The notes beneath the pieces are model-generated. The model saw only the letters and a list, made by a program, of their open reading frames with translations. It had not been told where the DNA came from and ran no database searches. The translations under genes were made by a program, and so were the position numbers. A DNA stretch of 14,219 bases, taken from contig CALCBD010000056.1 of assembly GCA_937897985.1 (NCBI GenBank), forward strand, positions 1-14,219, read 5' to 3'. This stretch comes from an uncultured Paludibacter sp. GTDB lineage: Bacteria; Bacteroidota; Bacteroidia; Bacteroidales; Paludibacteraceae. Positions 6,701 through 14,219 of this stretch are shown piece after piece (within the stretch, counting starts at the first letter, position 1; each line of letters begins with the position of its first letter).

Positions 6701-9700
6701 ATCCAACTCTAACCGCAACATATCGCCGTCGATGTCGGTGTCGTCGTCAACAGGTGGAAGTCCACCAGTTATATCGTTGCTTACTTTGGCTAATGCTTTG
6801 GCTAATGTCTTCCGGTAATTCCAATCGGCTGTGGCTGTGGCATACTCGGTTATTGATTGTCCGGGTGTGCGTGTTGGTTTTGGATCATTGTCGTCCGGTC
6901 CGTCGTCTTCGGGTGTTAGTTCCGGTAATCCTTTCATTACTCGCTGTTTTTCTTCGTGTAATGCAAGCATTTGTTTAGCATATTCCTGATTGCTTACTTC
7001 TCCGTTTTTGTGTCGTGTAACTAATGCTCGTTTCTCAATCATTATTTGTTGTAAACGCTGCATTTTGCTTGTGCGCTCGGCGCGCTCGGCGTATTCTTCG
7101 TTGTGTTGCACTACCTGAAATGCATATTCGCCTAAATTGCCTTTGAATGTTGGTTTTTCGGGTGTGCTCCGTTGAATGGTTTTACTTATATCTAAGTCGA
7201 TATAATGCATGTTTCCGTTCTCGTCTTTCAGTACATTGAGTGATTTTACGTCGGTTAGTTCGTAAATACCATTGGTATATCCGGTCAATCCCTGATTAAT
7301 GCCTTCGCCTAAAGTAGTTTTTGTAAATCCGCGTTTTGATAAATCGGTTTCTATTTCTTCAATAGTCGGGTGTACATTACTGGATATGTACGGTTGTTCC
7401 ATAACAATACATACCTGTCCGGTTTCGTTTTTGGTAAAGCCGACGATATTGTAAGCGTCTTCGGGGAATAATGTGTTGTGTGCGGAAATACGGTCGAAGA
7501 AATAATTCAAATCGCGTGTGTATGCAAATTCAAGATCGTTTTCGTTCAAAAATAACAGATTATTTACTTTTATTACTTTGTGTCCGTCTTTTGATCGGTA
7601 AACGTTGTTTTCTGTTCCGTTTGCAAAATGTTCTTTACCATCGGTGAGTGTTGTAATATCTTCTATCCACGTTCCATCGGCTTTGGCTTGCGCTGCAAGT
7701 TGTTTTAATTCTTTTGATTTATTCCAATGCTCTCTTTGCGATTTTGCATCTGCCGTTCTACTTGTTCGCGGGTTAGTGGTGGTTGTTCCTGCGATTGTTT
7801 TACCGACCGCAATGCTGCTCGTGAGCGTTCCCAATGGTAAACGTTGGGGTTCGCTTTCCATTGTTCGTCTGTTATCCAATCGGGTTTGTTCGTTGCTTCC
7901 ATTGTTATTTATTGGGGTTTCAAAATTAGTGTTTTTATTTCTTTCTGCCAAATTTTCGCCACTCATTAACTCACTTACCGCTACATCTACAAAATCGTTA
8001 AACGTCAGGTTTTGTATTTGTTCAGTTGTGAGGTTCTGAATGCCAAATTTTGCGCCTATGCGTGTCCACACGTCGGCTATCCATACTTTAATGCGGGCAA
8101 ATAATCCAATGTTGCGTTTTACGGTTTCGCCTTTATCGCCTATGGCCATGGCCATGGCTTCTTTGGTGCGGGCTGCTTCGCTCAGGTCTTTGTAATTTGG
8201 GTCGCTGTTTACGCGCTCCCAGTATGGGGTGTCTTTTACAAGCTCCGCACCACGGTTGTACAGGTCGCTGCCTTCAATAGCATCTATCCACAAATGCCCA
8301 AATTCGTGTATCGGGGTGTTCAGGTTGGGTGTGCTGCTATTCAAGTACACCACGCCGCCTTTTACAAATCCGTAAATTGTTCCGGATGGAGTGCGCATAA
8401 AACGTGTAGTTTCAACCTCACCTGTTCCTTCATCCCATGCCTCAATATATTCTATGCTTGGTACTGAACTTCCGTAGTTTGTAGCGTTTCCAAATTTTTC
8501 GTACTCTGTAGGCTCTGTCCACTCATAAGAAAATGCCTTTTGTCCGTATCCTTGTCCTATTGCTTTTTGATATACGTTTAATCGCGTCGCTGATCCGGCA
8601 GCACTAAATGTTGCAAAGTCCTGATATGTGCGGTTATTTTTCTTAAACACAAAACCTTCAAAATTATGTTTAATCCTTTGCCATTTTTCCATTGCTGCAT
8701 CGGCTCGTTCTTTCTCCTTTTTTAGTTGTTCTTCTACAAAAGCCTGACGTGCTTCTATTCGTTCTTTCTTTAGCTTGGCAAGTTCTACAAGTGGTTGTAT
8801 GGGAGTATTAAATCCAAAATGAATTTCATCTAACACTCTGTTTGTATTAGTTACACTGTGGTCGCTAATGCGGTATTTTAACCCGTATTGCCCCTGCACG
8901 TATGTTGAAACACCGAAATTTGTAATGGATCTGGAAATAGTCATGTCCGTAAATCCAGCATCGTTAAGAGCTTTCCATAATTCATCGGCTTTTTCGTATT
9001 GTCTATCTGACTCGGCTTGCTGGTTACGAATTTTTGCTACCACAAAATTTGCGTGCAACTGCTCATTGCCTTCCAATATCCCGGCTATTTCTTCCGGCGT
9101 TACCATGCGTACTTCTTTGGCAAGTCTTGTTTTGAGGAGTTGCTCTACTGTGTCAGCTACTTCGGTGGTTGTAGCTGGCTGCATGGTGGTGCCGGTGTGA
9201 TACAGTGGTAATCCTGCCATTGCGCTTTCCTTCATGCTGTCGGTTACTGGAATGGATTGTTGCATCAATAAACCTGCTTCTCGTTGTTCGTCGTACTTAA
9301 CTGTAACATCAGATAGGTTTAATCCCATTTCGGACGCTACCTGTTCGGGCGTTTTGTAGTCGGCTGGTATTACGCGTTCTCTATTTCCGTTTTCTGATAC
9401 ATTGATATAACTTCCTTTAAATTCGCCTAAGTATTTACCTGTGCTCTTTTCCCACATACGGAAACCGTGTCCATCGCTTAAGTCAATCGTTTCAATCTTC
9501 GCTCCAAAAGGTTTTCCTAACTTACTCATAGCACTTGGAACAATAGCATCGTAAAACGCTTTCATGCCTTCTCCGCCTACTTTGAGGTCAAGACCGCTAA
9601 ATTCATTTAATTCTGTTGTAGCATTATCTATTATCTTTTGTGTAAGTTCTTTACCGACTATAACTTCAAGCTCCGATGGTGTTGCAAGGCTTTTATTTGT

Positions 9701-12700
9701 TGAATAAAGTCTATTACCTTGTTTTCCATAAACATAAATGCCGTATCTTGGTTCATTTAAATCTTCTCTTTCAACTTTCCAATATTCAACCTTTTCAATT
9801 TTTTTACTCAAATCATACCTGTCAGCCTGCTGCTCTCCGGTAGTCCATGCAATTCGGTCAAAACCGTTTTCCGCTGCATAACGCATCATGCCCCGTGCTG
9901 CAAGGTTTACCCATTGGTCGGTTTTCTTGAATGGCATGTCGGGAATATTATTTGAAGGAAGTTCTTTAATTTCCCAGCCGATAGGATTTCCCATTAATTC
10001 CATGTGTTTTTCGGCTTCGGGCTTTGTTTCGTATGAAGCATATCCTTCTCCAAGTAATTTTGGCTTCATAACTTTATTTCCATAAAAATCAGTTACAACA
10101 AACATATTTTTTGCAAACCCTTCTTTCTTCCCTTTCTGAGCCCAGTCGCTCTGGAACTCCTCGATAAACAGCACTTTCTCACCGTTTACAGTGCGCTCGT
10201 TGAATCGTACGTGTGCAAGTATGTTTGGTTCGTCGAAGTGGGAAGATTTGAATTCATTATTGCTTATTGTATGTGCTGTACCAGATGGTGTGTTTGTTGC
10301 TCTGTTTCTATATTCAGATAAATAAACATCTTTGAATTCTTTTGGAAGTTCATTGTAATTTCTGGTTTCACCATATTTTGATTTATTATCATTATACCAT
10401 TGTTCAAAAGTATATTTGCTTGGCATCGTCATCAACAACTCCTTGTAGTTTTCACCACCGGGGAGAACGTATTGGGAGAATTTGGTGTCTCCGGATAAAC
10501 CATCTATATTGTCGTAGTGATTTTTTGCTTCATCAAGAGTGTTGAATACCTGAGTAAATTTTGTTATTGACGGAGTTGCATAAAACTTTCCATCTATTTC
10601 TTTTATTACAACTTTTCCTGATTTGGTTTTATGCCCTGTCGGGGTTTCTCGGTCTGTTTTTCGTTCCCAATTTCCTTTTTTTGTTTCTATCCATTCAGTT
10701 TTACCTTTTACCAATTCCTGAACTTCAATCCTATTTTCGTCAATCCAATTCTGAATATCTGCTTTAGTGAGTTTTTCGGGTAGTTCGTCAAATCCCATCC
10801 AATCCATTTCGGCTTGCTTGGCTCCGTTTTTCAATAGCATGGCCCTGAATTGGTCGCGTGTGCCGCGTTCCTGGTTAATGGCTTCAAGGGCTTTTTCTAC
10901 GGTACTGTAAAATCCTATGGGGGATATCTTTTGGAATTGTGTAGTTTCGTCTTCAATATTTGGTTTTGGCTGTTCTTTTGTGCTTATCTCGTCCAATCGT
11001 TTGGTTACTTCCTTCAGCTCGTTAAGTGCTTTGGTGAGTTCCGGCTCTTTTTCCCATTCTGTACCTTTGGATATTATTTCGTTGTATGCTACAATATCTT
11101 TGTTGGCTTTGTCGAGTATCGACTGTTGTGTGGTTAATATAGCGGGTATGCCCTGTATTGCTTTTTGTATATTGTTGAGCAATACGCCGGGGGTTTCGCT
11201 GTAGCTTACGTTATATTCTACTCCGTTGTTGGCGCGAAGTGTTATATAGCGTTTTTCTGTCGGAACTGTTTTACCATTATTTGTTACAAATTCATTTCGT
11301 TTACTACCGTAAAAGTCAAATCCGTTCTGACTGAATAGTTTTACAATGTTTCCGAAACTTGCAGCGTCTAATTTTGCTTTGGATATTTCTACCGCGCGTT
11401 TTCCATAGTCGATGCGCTCTGTTGGTACTACTTTTCCTTTGTCGTTCTTTACTACAAGTTTTTCACCGTTTATATCGGATACTTCCATTTTACCTTCGGC
11501 ATCGTATTTTACGGCGTTGGTAATGGTTTCTATATTTTCTGTGGTTTTGGCAATGTTGCTTTCAATTACCGGAATGCGTTCTTCAAGTTTCTGCTTTTTG
11601 TCCTGTGCTTCGTACACTTCTGATAGGTAGTTGCGTTTGCTCTTAGTGAGCTTTTGTACTTGTTGCTCTAATTTTGCTTTGAGCAATATGTCGGTATTGC
11701 CTGATAGCATGGCTACCAATTCTGCATAGCCTACGCCGCTTTCACTATCGCCGTCGCTTTCGCGTACTGTACGTTCTTCTACGTCGCCCGATTTTACCTG
11801 ATCGAGAAAACGTTGTTTTGTTTGTAATAACTGATACTTGTATGCGTCCAATGTGCGTTCGGTAGCATAGGCGTATATTGGTAGTTCGTTTCCGTAATGG
11901 TTTTTTGCAACCCAATTGCCCTGACGAATGGCGCGGCCGTTGCGCTGTTCCATGCTGGCGGGTGTCCACGGTACATCGAGGTGATGAACCGCTACAACTC
12001 TATCCTGTACGTTTACGCCTGTGCCTAATTTCTGGGTGGACCCTAATACTATGCGTATTTCGCCGTTTTGTATTTGTTTGAATAGTTTTTCTTTGGCGCG
12101 CTGACTGTTATAGTCGTGTATAAACACTACTTGTTCTTCGGGTATGCCTTTTTCTACTAACCGTTTGCGTACTTCGGCATATACATTAAATGCGCCTTCG
12201 GATTGTTCGCTCTCGCTTATAATATTGTCAATTTCTGCATCTGTTAGTTCGAGTATGCCCGATAATTTTTCGCGGATTGCTCCTATACTTGGGTATTTAT
12301 AACCGGCTTCGTCGGGGTTTCCGAAAATTTCGTTGAGCGTGTCGAGGTTTACACCCATTTCATCTTCCATGTAATCGCGCAATCCTGCGGTTTTGTTGGT
12401 TTTGTTCTTGGGCGTTCCTAAATCGGAAAATATCAACTGTGTGCCTTTGTGTTCGGCTGTTTCGTTGTATATGCGTTCTACATTGTCTACTAACTTTGCT
12501 ATCTTTCCGTTTGGATCGTAATCGTACGACGAATCAATCAACCGCATATCAATGGCCATTTTACTACTCAAATTGGTTGCAAGTAACATGGCGGCTGTTT
12601 CCTGATTTTTATTCAGGGTCATTCCTATATGGCTGCCGTCTTTTGTACGTGCAAACTCCATCAGGCGTTGGCCGTATTCTATCTGGTCGTCGCTCATTTT

Positions 12701-14219
12701 TATTTCTACTACACTATAACCGCCGCCTTTCATCTTTGGTTTGTCCAATGGTGTATTGGCATCGGTTCGTATGTCGGCTATCTCGGTATACAGCATTGAT
12801 AGTTCGGGTACATTGATAAATTCACGGAAACGGGTTTTCGATTTAAAATCGCCTGTTACTGTAAATTCAATGTCTGAATTCGGACTGGCAAAGGTAGTGG
12901 CCCATGCGTCGAAAGAATTAAATCCTAACTCTGCCATCTTTCCGGGGCGAAGGTACTTAAGTAATAAGTACATTTCTACCATTGAATTGCTGATAGGTGT
13001 TCCGCTCAGGAATGTAGTTCCTTTGTCGGCTCCGTATTTCTGCTGTAAATAGCGTATGCCTATAAACAGGTTGAATGCTCGCTTGCTTCCTTCGGCTTTG
13101 CTTAATCCGGCTACTCCTCGTTGCTTGGTTACATAACTTAGGTTTTTGAATTGCTGGCTTTCGTCCACCATTATGTGGTCTATTCCCATTTGTTCAAATG
13201 TAAGCGTGTTGTCTTTGTCAATGTCGGATATTTTTTCTAAACGGGCTTCGAGGTTTTTAAGGCGTATTTCTAACCCTTTAAGGGCTTGTTTTTCGCCTTG
13301 TTGTTCAAGCTCGGCGCGTTCGTCCTCTATTTCCTGCATTTCGGCACGCAAAAAATCGCGTTGTATGTCGGCTTCGTGTGGTATCTTTCCGTAATTTTCA
13401 TGGCTCATGATTATTACGTCCCATTCGTTGTTGGCGATTTGGGAGAATAACTTCCGGCGATTGTCTTTGGTGAAGTCTTTTTCCAACGGTGCTAATACCT
13501 TGGCCATTGGGTAGGCTTTGCGGTAACTTTCTACTATTTGTGGTATGGTGGATTTTAACGCTATTATCATAGGCTTTTTGGCTATGCCTGTGCGCTTCAT
13601 TTCCATGGTTCCGGCTACCATTACAAATGTTTTTCCGGCGCCTACCAAATGGTCGATAATACCGCCGTTATTTTGTAATAACATCCAGATAGCATCTTTC
13701 TGATGTCGGCGTAATGTTACGCCATTTATTCCGGCTATGTTTAAATGATCGCCATTGTAGGTCCGTTTTACTGTTGTATTGTATTTTTCGTTGTATATAC
13801 GGGCCAGTAATGTACGACGTTCTTCTGATTTGTACACCCAATTTTCAAACTCTGTGCGTATTTCTTCGTATTTGTCTACGGCTTTTTTGGTTTCGTCGGT
13901 GTTTAGTACGCGTTTTTCCTGTTCAAATTCTTTGATTGTGTCGAATATCTTTGGTGGATTAATATGCAATGCGTCCAACAATATATCTGAACCGTTTCTG
14001 CGGGCTGTTCCCCACTTGCTTTGTGCTTCTACGGTTTCAATGCGTCCGTTGTTGCTGTATGCGTCGATACTTTTCTGATAAATTATTTTGGCCGATGGTG
14101 TGTTAAACAGGTGTTGAGCAAATTCGCTGTACACTTCCTGCGGTATCCAACGACTTCCCAAACGTGCTTCAATGTGCATTGCTGGTATGTCGGCGGGTAT
14201 TACTTCCATTAACTGCTCT
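3707..14219 (-). CDS. Giant polyvalent protein: helicase, peptidase, kinase-like (5' partial)
   Basis: One frame runs from the TAG at 3707 to the window edge. The first ATG inside is at 14209, and numbering here starts there (3,500 residues). The codons before it (E-Q-L) are also open, and residues 1-25 already match family sequence (IEARLGSRWIP), so the true start lies outside. Order: SF2/SNF2-like helicase of the N12-class methylase family (about 150-800); coiled coil (840-900); polyvalent-protein blocks (1095-1660); HEFGH metallopeptidase-like domain (1850-2085); disordered linker (2095-2165); kinase-like domain (2175-2345); long helical C-terminus (2490-3450) with a hydrophobic segment at 3171-3190. 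Such proteins occur in phages and conjugative elements and are thought to enter the recipient with the DNA to protect or manipulate it. A methyltransferase half is expected upstream. Packaging and all enzyme activities are inferred. Confidence 0.93.
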   Translation of the reverse strand, partial: EQLMEVIPADIPAMHIEARLGSRWIPQEVYSEFAQHLFNTPSAKIIYQKSIDAYSNNGRIETVEAQSKWGTARRNGSDILLDALHINPPKIFDTIKEFEQEKRVLNTDETKKAVDKYEEIRTEFENWVYKSEERRTLLARIYNEKYNTTVKRTYNGDHLNIAGINGVTLRRHQKDAIWMLLQNNGGIIDHLVGAGKTFVMVAGTMEMKRTGIAKKPMIIALKSTIPQIVESYRKAYPMAKVLAPLEKDFTKDNRRKLFSQIANNEWDVIIMSHENYGKIPHEADIQRDFLRAEMQEIEDERAELEQQGEKQALKGLEIRLKNLEARLEKISDIDKDNTLTFEQMGIDHIMVDESQQFKNLSYVTKQRGVAGLSKAEGSKRAFNLFIGIRYLQQKYGADKGTTFLSGTPISNSMVEMYLLLKYLRPGKMAELGFNSFDAWATTFASPNSDIEFTVTGDFKSKTRFREFINVPELSMLYTEIADIRTDANTPLDKPKMKGGGYSVVEIKMSDDQIEYGQRLMEFARTKDGSHIGMTLNKNQETAAMLLATNLSSKMAIDMRLIDSSYDYDPNGKIAKLVDNVERIYNETAEHKGTQLIFSDLGTPKNKTNKTAGLRDYMEDEMGVNLDTLNEIFGNPDEAGYKYPSIGAIREKLSGILELTDAEIDNIISESEQSEGAFNVYAEVRKRLVEKGIPEEQVVFIHDYNSQRAKEKLFKQIQNGEIRIVLGSTQKLGTGVNVQDRVVAVHHLDVPWTPASMEQRNGRAIRQGNWVAKNHYGNELPIYAYATERTLDAYKYQLLQTKQRFLDQVKSGDVEERTVRESDGDSESGVGYAELVAMLSGNTDILLKAKLEQQVQKLTKSKRNYLSEVYEAQDKKQKLEERIPVIESNIAKTTENIETITNAVKYDAEGKMEVSDINGEKLVVKNDKGKVVPTERIDYGKRAVEISKAKLDAASFGNIVKLFSQNGFDFYGSKRNEFVTNNGKTVPTEKRYITLRANNGVEYNVSYSETPGVLLNNIQKAIQGIPAILTTQQSILDKANKDIVAYNEIISKGTEWEKEPELTKALNELKEVTKRLDEISTKEQPKPNIEDETTQFQKISPIGFYSTVEKALEAINQERGTRDQFRAMLLKNGAKQAEMDWMGFDELPEKLTKADIQNWIDENRIEVQELVKGKTEWIETKKGNWERKTDRETPTGHKTKSGKVVIKEIDGKFYATPSITKFTQVFNTLDEAKNHYDNIDGLSGDTKFSQYVLPGGENYKELLMTMPSKYTFEQWYNDNKSKYGETRNYNELPKEFKDVYLSEYRNRATNTPSGTAHTISNNEFKSSHFDEPNILAHVRFNERTVNGEKVLFIEEFQSDWAQKGKKEGFAKNMFVVTDFYGNKVMKPKLLGEGYASYETKPEAEKHMELMGNPIGWEIKELPSNNIPDMPFKKTDQWVNLAARGMMRYAAENGFDRIAWTTGEQQADRYDLSKKIEKVEYWKVEREDLNEPRYGIYVYGKQGNRLYSTNKSLATPSELEVIVGKELTQKIIDNATTELNEFSGLDLKVGGEGMKAFYDAIVPSAMSKLGKPFGAKIETIDLSDGHGFRMWEKSTGKYLGEFKGSYINVSENGNRERVIPADYKTPEQVASEMGLNLSDVTVKYDEQREAGLLMQQSIPVTDSMKESAMAGLPLYHTGTTMQPATTTEVADTVEQLLKTRLAKEVRMVTPEEIAGILEGNEQLHANFVVAKIRNQQAESDRQYEKADELWKALNDAGFTDMTISRSITNFGVSTYVQGQYGLKYRISDHSVTNTNRVLDEIHFGFNTPIQPLVELAKLKKERIEARQAFVEEQLKKEKERADAAMEKWQRIKHNFEGFVFKKNNRTYQDFATFSAAGSATRLNVYQKAIGQGYGQKAFSYEWTEPTEYEKFGNATNYGSSVPSIEYIEAWDEGTGEVETTRFMRTPSGTIYGFVKGGVVYLNSSTPNLNTPIHEFGHLWIDAIEGSDLYNRGAELVKDTPYWERVNSDPNYKDLSEAARTKEAMAMAIGDKGETVKRNIGLFARIKVWIADVWTRIGAKFGIQNLTTEQIQNLTFNDFVDVAVSELMSGENLAERNKNTNFETPINNNGSNEQTRLDNRRTMESEPQRLPLGTLTSSIAVGKTIAGTTTTNPRTSRTADAKSQREHWNKSKELKQLAAQAKADGTWIEDITTLTDGKEHFANGTENNVYRSKDGHKVIKVNNLLFLNENDLEFAYTRDLNYFFDRISAHNTLFPEDAYNIVGFTKNETGQVCIVMEQPYISSNVHPTIEEIETDLSKRGFTKTTLGEGINQGLTGYTNGIYELTDVKSLNVLKDENGNMHYIDLDISKTIQRSTPEKPTFKGNLGEYAFQVVQHNEEYAERAERTSKMQRLQQIMIEKRALVTRHKNGEVSNQEYAKQMLALHEEKQRVMKGLPELTPEDDGPDDNDPKPTRTPGQSITEYATATADWNYRKTLAKALAKVSNDITGGLPPVDDDTDIDGDMLRLELDQRLGGWFGRLAEGWQDNIRSVRIFLDMLREKGTRVSDYNDFYMQYTALQGKNDAHLKDFGKRFMEAINTNVLNIQKYTNYEYRDLENYVFLKHGIERNEYMRAQAAAEAVNKKLPPLTKEQIDGDIDGSLQDEYKLAYDGLLENELKSLEGKDYSGLFAVAAEIWAKQNGESFNPKKKGDVARIQKMDEFKADRDAVITNYIAQFEKTIAETIIPGHAKGEQLTIDGFWAAINAATHYSLDRLVTSGIESKSEVDDLKARYKYYVPMRGHEVEAEKIWQYEAPDNKNVVSKAIMQASGRGSRAEHPFAYIIQMAQTSINKANRNQLNQTILRLARMDKSGLMSVSEAWYVLTGTDPDTGKEIWTETEPDFSEDHEIRAGEIRAWNEKMKKLEEEGKARRFKKGLRIGGLFIKPKQKRQHAITIFEDGVAYQVYINGNPRVSQAINELNSRTLDNFTIVKGIRSLTRFISSMITSRSPQFMLTNGARDLAFASTILPSKEGARYTGQFLKNYPVAMAILANDATFDFGDAKAKYKKYLKEFEMNGGETGYSHLLELQDIQKELYKKQKGKNYLNPVTDMETIISVIDAGNKVIENSTRLAVYISSRENGRSIERSVSDSKEVTLNFNRRGSGIMGAAEVQSLFMFVNAGVQALANFGHVYKMHPAKMSATIGAYAAVGFIMPMIISMIGGDDDEKEYMNMSDWDRQTNLCLPTGGGFAKIPLPQEMRIFFKLGDEVYKLYTGRTEYSETAMATLKSAADMIPISPLGTIAAGEVNDFGDFIRVISPDAIRGVAELATNTNFMGGQIYDKYKADKEDIPGYQKARINRVGETRAPESIVGFTHWLDNLTGGDNVKKGAVSLNPDVVNHLAKSYLGGMYSLIAEGEKSFTKRFYTSNADIEEKNTTVKDYYKRTGEADEIIRQEKGYYEQWQSGTISETDYNAAVDQKEVDKAYDIHAYAKTVTRLERILKTGELTPDEELWYKNQSDSLKKEVIRIKLK
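4175..6742 (-). other. Domain: helical C-terminal region with hydrophobic segment
   Basis: Residues about 2490-3345. Mostly helical, with conserved-looking blocks: INAATHYSLDRLVTSGIESK (2735-2754), YYVPMRG (2766-2772), SMITSRSPQFMLTNGARDLA (2973-2992) and DWDRQTNLCLP (3204-3214). The last two recall the LPD38-type domain of polyvalent proteins. A hydrophobic stretch at 3171-3190 (ATIGAYAAVGFIMPMIISMI) sits just before an acidic GGDDDEKE turn and could insert into a membrane. That would suit a protein ejected from a virion or transferred between cells, but this is inference. Confidence 0.6.
7175..7687 (-). other. Domain: polyvalent protein kinase-like
   Basis: Residues about 2175-2345. The pattern fits the Ser/Thr/Tyr kinase-like domain known from polyvalent proteins: a glycine-loop region GTENNVYRSKDG (2198-2209), a VIK lysine (K2214), a hinge-like IVMEQPYI (2268-2275), a D-x4-N pair in TDVKSLNVL (D2320, N2325) and YIDLD (D2338, DFG-equivalent). 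The catalytic residues are all present, so it may be active. It would phosphorylate host targets or small molecules; the substrate is unknown. Confidence 0.7.
7705..7902 (-). CDS. Possible embedded ORF in a second frame
   Basis: 65 codons from the ATG at 7902 to the TAA at 7705, in the +1 frame relative to the giant gene. The product (MEATNKPDWITDEQWKANPN at its start) contains three tryptophans and a charged helical second half. It looks more protein-like than the giant gene's own translation here, a Thr/Ser/Arg-rich linker (residues about 2103-2165). A TAA lies in the same frame 9 bases upstream of this ATG. It may be a dual-coded small gene, a trace of paired compensating frameshifts, or chance. 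Low confidence. Confidence 0.25.
   Translation of the reverse strand: MEATNKPDWITDEQWKANPNVYHWERSRAALRSVKQSQEQPPLTREQVERQMQNRKESIGINQKN
7955..8662 (-). other. Domain: HExxH metallopeptidase-like
   Basis: Residues about 1850-2085. The zincin signature HEFGH is at 1968-1972, preceded by the strand GFVKGGVVYLN (1947-1957) and NTPI, and followed by a helix. E2017 in TKEAMAMAIGDKGE is a plausible third zinc ligand. This arrangement recurs in phage polyvalent proteins. It could cut the polyprotein itself after entry or a host protein; neither is shown by the sequence. Confidence 0.75.
9230..10927 (-). other. Domain block: large polyvalent protein-associated region
   Basis: Residues about 1095-1660. 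Recognisable signatures of phage polyvalent proteins occur in order: GFYSTVEKALEAI (1099-1111), KADIQNWIDENRIEVQEL (1149-1166), FSQYVLPGGENYKELL (1244-1259), SSHFDEPNILAHVRFNERT (1322-1340), LFIEEFQSDWAQKG (1347-1360), AAENGFDRIAWTTGEQQADR (1445-1464) and GGEGMKAFYD (1545-1554). These blocks recur in giant phage and conjugative-element proteins. Their biochemical role is not established to my knowledge. Residues about 1170-1235 look like a small inserted module, written in more AT-rich DNA. Confidence 0.7.
11810..13762 (-). other. Domain: SF2/SNF2-like helicase of the giant protein
   Basis: Residues about 150-800. All main motifs are visible: LRRHQKDAIWMLL (166-178, Q-motif-like), Walker A GAGKT (190-194), motif II DESQ (349-352), motif III LSGTP (401-405), motif V GTGVNVQ (729-735) and motif VI QRNGRAIRQG (755-764). 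The context resembles the helicase half of COG4646 'N12-class adenine-specific DNA methylase' proteins, in which an ATPase follows a methyltransferase. The DESQ box replaces the more common DEAH. The domain should hydrolyse ATP and translocate on DNA. Confidence 0.9.

Noticed and set aside
11745..11969. Minus-strand +1 frame ORF of 74 codons
   Set aside because: It overlaps helicase motif VI, where the main frame is strongly conserved; its product is Arg/Thr-rich and not protein-like.
3781..14212. Many plus-strand open frames of 60 to 156 codons
   Set aside because: They lie antisense to the giant gene, have hydrophobic or Cys/Ser-rich shadow compositions and no recognisable motifs.

Overview
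This window looks like part of a bacteriophage or prophage (possibly another mobile element) of a Bacteroidetes host. Four things point there. A promoter at 3618-3649 matches the Bacteroidetes sigma consensus (TTTG, 20 bp, TAnnTTTG). There are no Shine-Dalgarno sequences. The signal peptide at 3281-3604 is a short lipoprotein type. The gene content is typical of phages: a KilA-N protein, a PD-(D/E)XK-like small protein and a giant polyvalent protein. No terminase, capsid, integrase or tRNA is visible, so phage, prophage and conjugative element cannot be fully told apart.

Layout. Bases 1-145 hold a 55-bp sequence repeated exactly 90 bp apart; each copy carries three GGCAGTGAA units. A plus-strand cluster of small genes follows (178-3220): a 67-residue protein, an MmcB-like nuclease-fold protein, two unknown proteins, a 110-bp gap with a tandem operator-like repeat, a small membrane-like protein, a helical unknown and a KilA-N protein. 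Most of these genes overlap by 1 to 23 bases, as in a compact, translationally coupled early phage operon. A strong hairpin at 3244-3277 ends the cluster.

A single AT-rich minus-strand lipoprotein gene (3281-3604) follows. It has its own promoter and is boxed in by two terminators, which is the arrangement of a phage 'moron' cargo gene.

The rest (3707 to the right edge) is one uninterrupted minus-strand reading frame of more than 3,500 codons. It reads as an SF2/SNF2-like helicase of the 'N12-class adenine-specific methylase' family, a coiled coil, several polyvalent-protein blocks, an HEFGH metallopeptidase-like domain, a protein-kinase-like domain, and a long helical C-terminal region with one hydrophobic segment. 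The frame is still open at base 14219. Family knowledge says a methyltransferase half normally precedes this helicase, so the gene probably continues well outside the window. Such multi-domain proteins are thought to be packaged and delivered with the DNA to modify DNA and counter host defences on entry.

The opposed strands suggest a boundary between an early/regulatory module (left) and a late or virion/transfer module (right). The most interesting details are the possible second-frame ORF inside the giant gene (7705-7902), the promoter built into the giant gene's terminator tail, the 20-bp perfect palindrome at 1449-1468, and the iteron-like repeats at the left edge.
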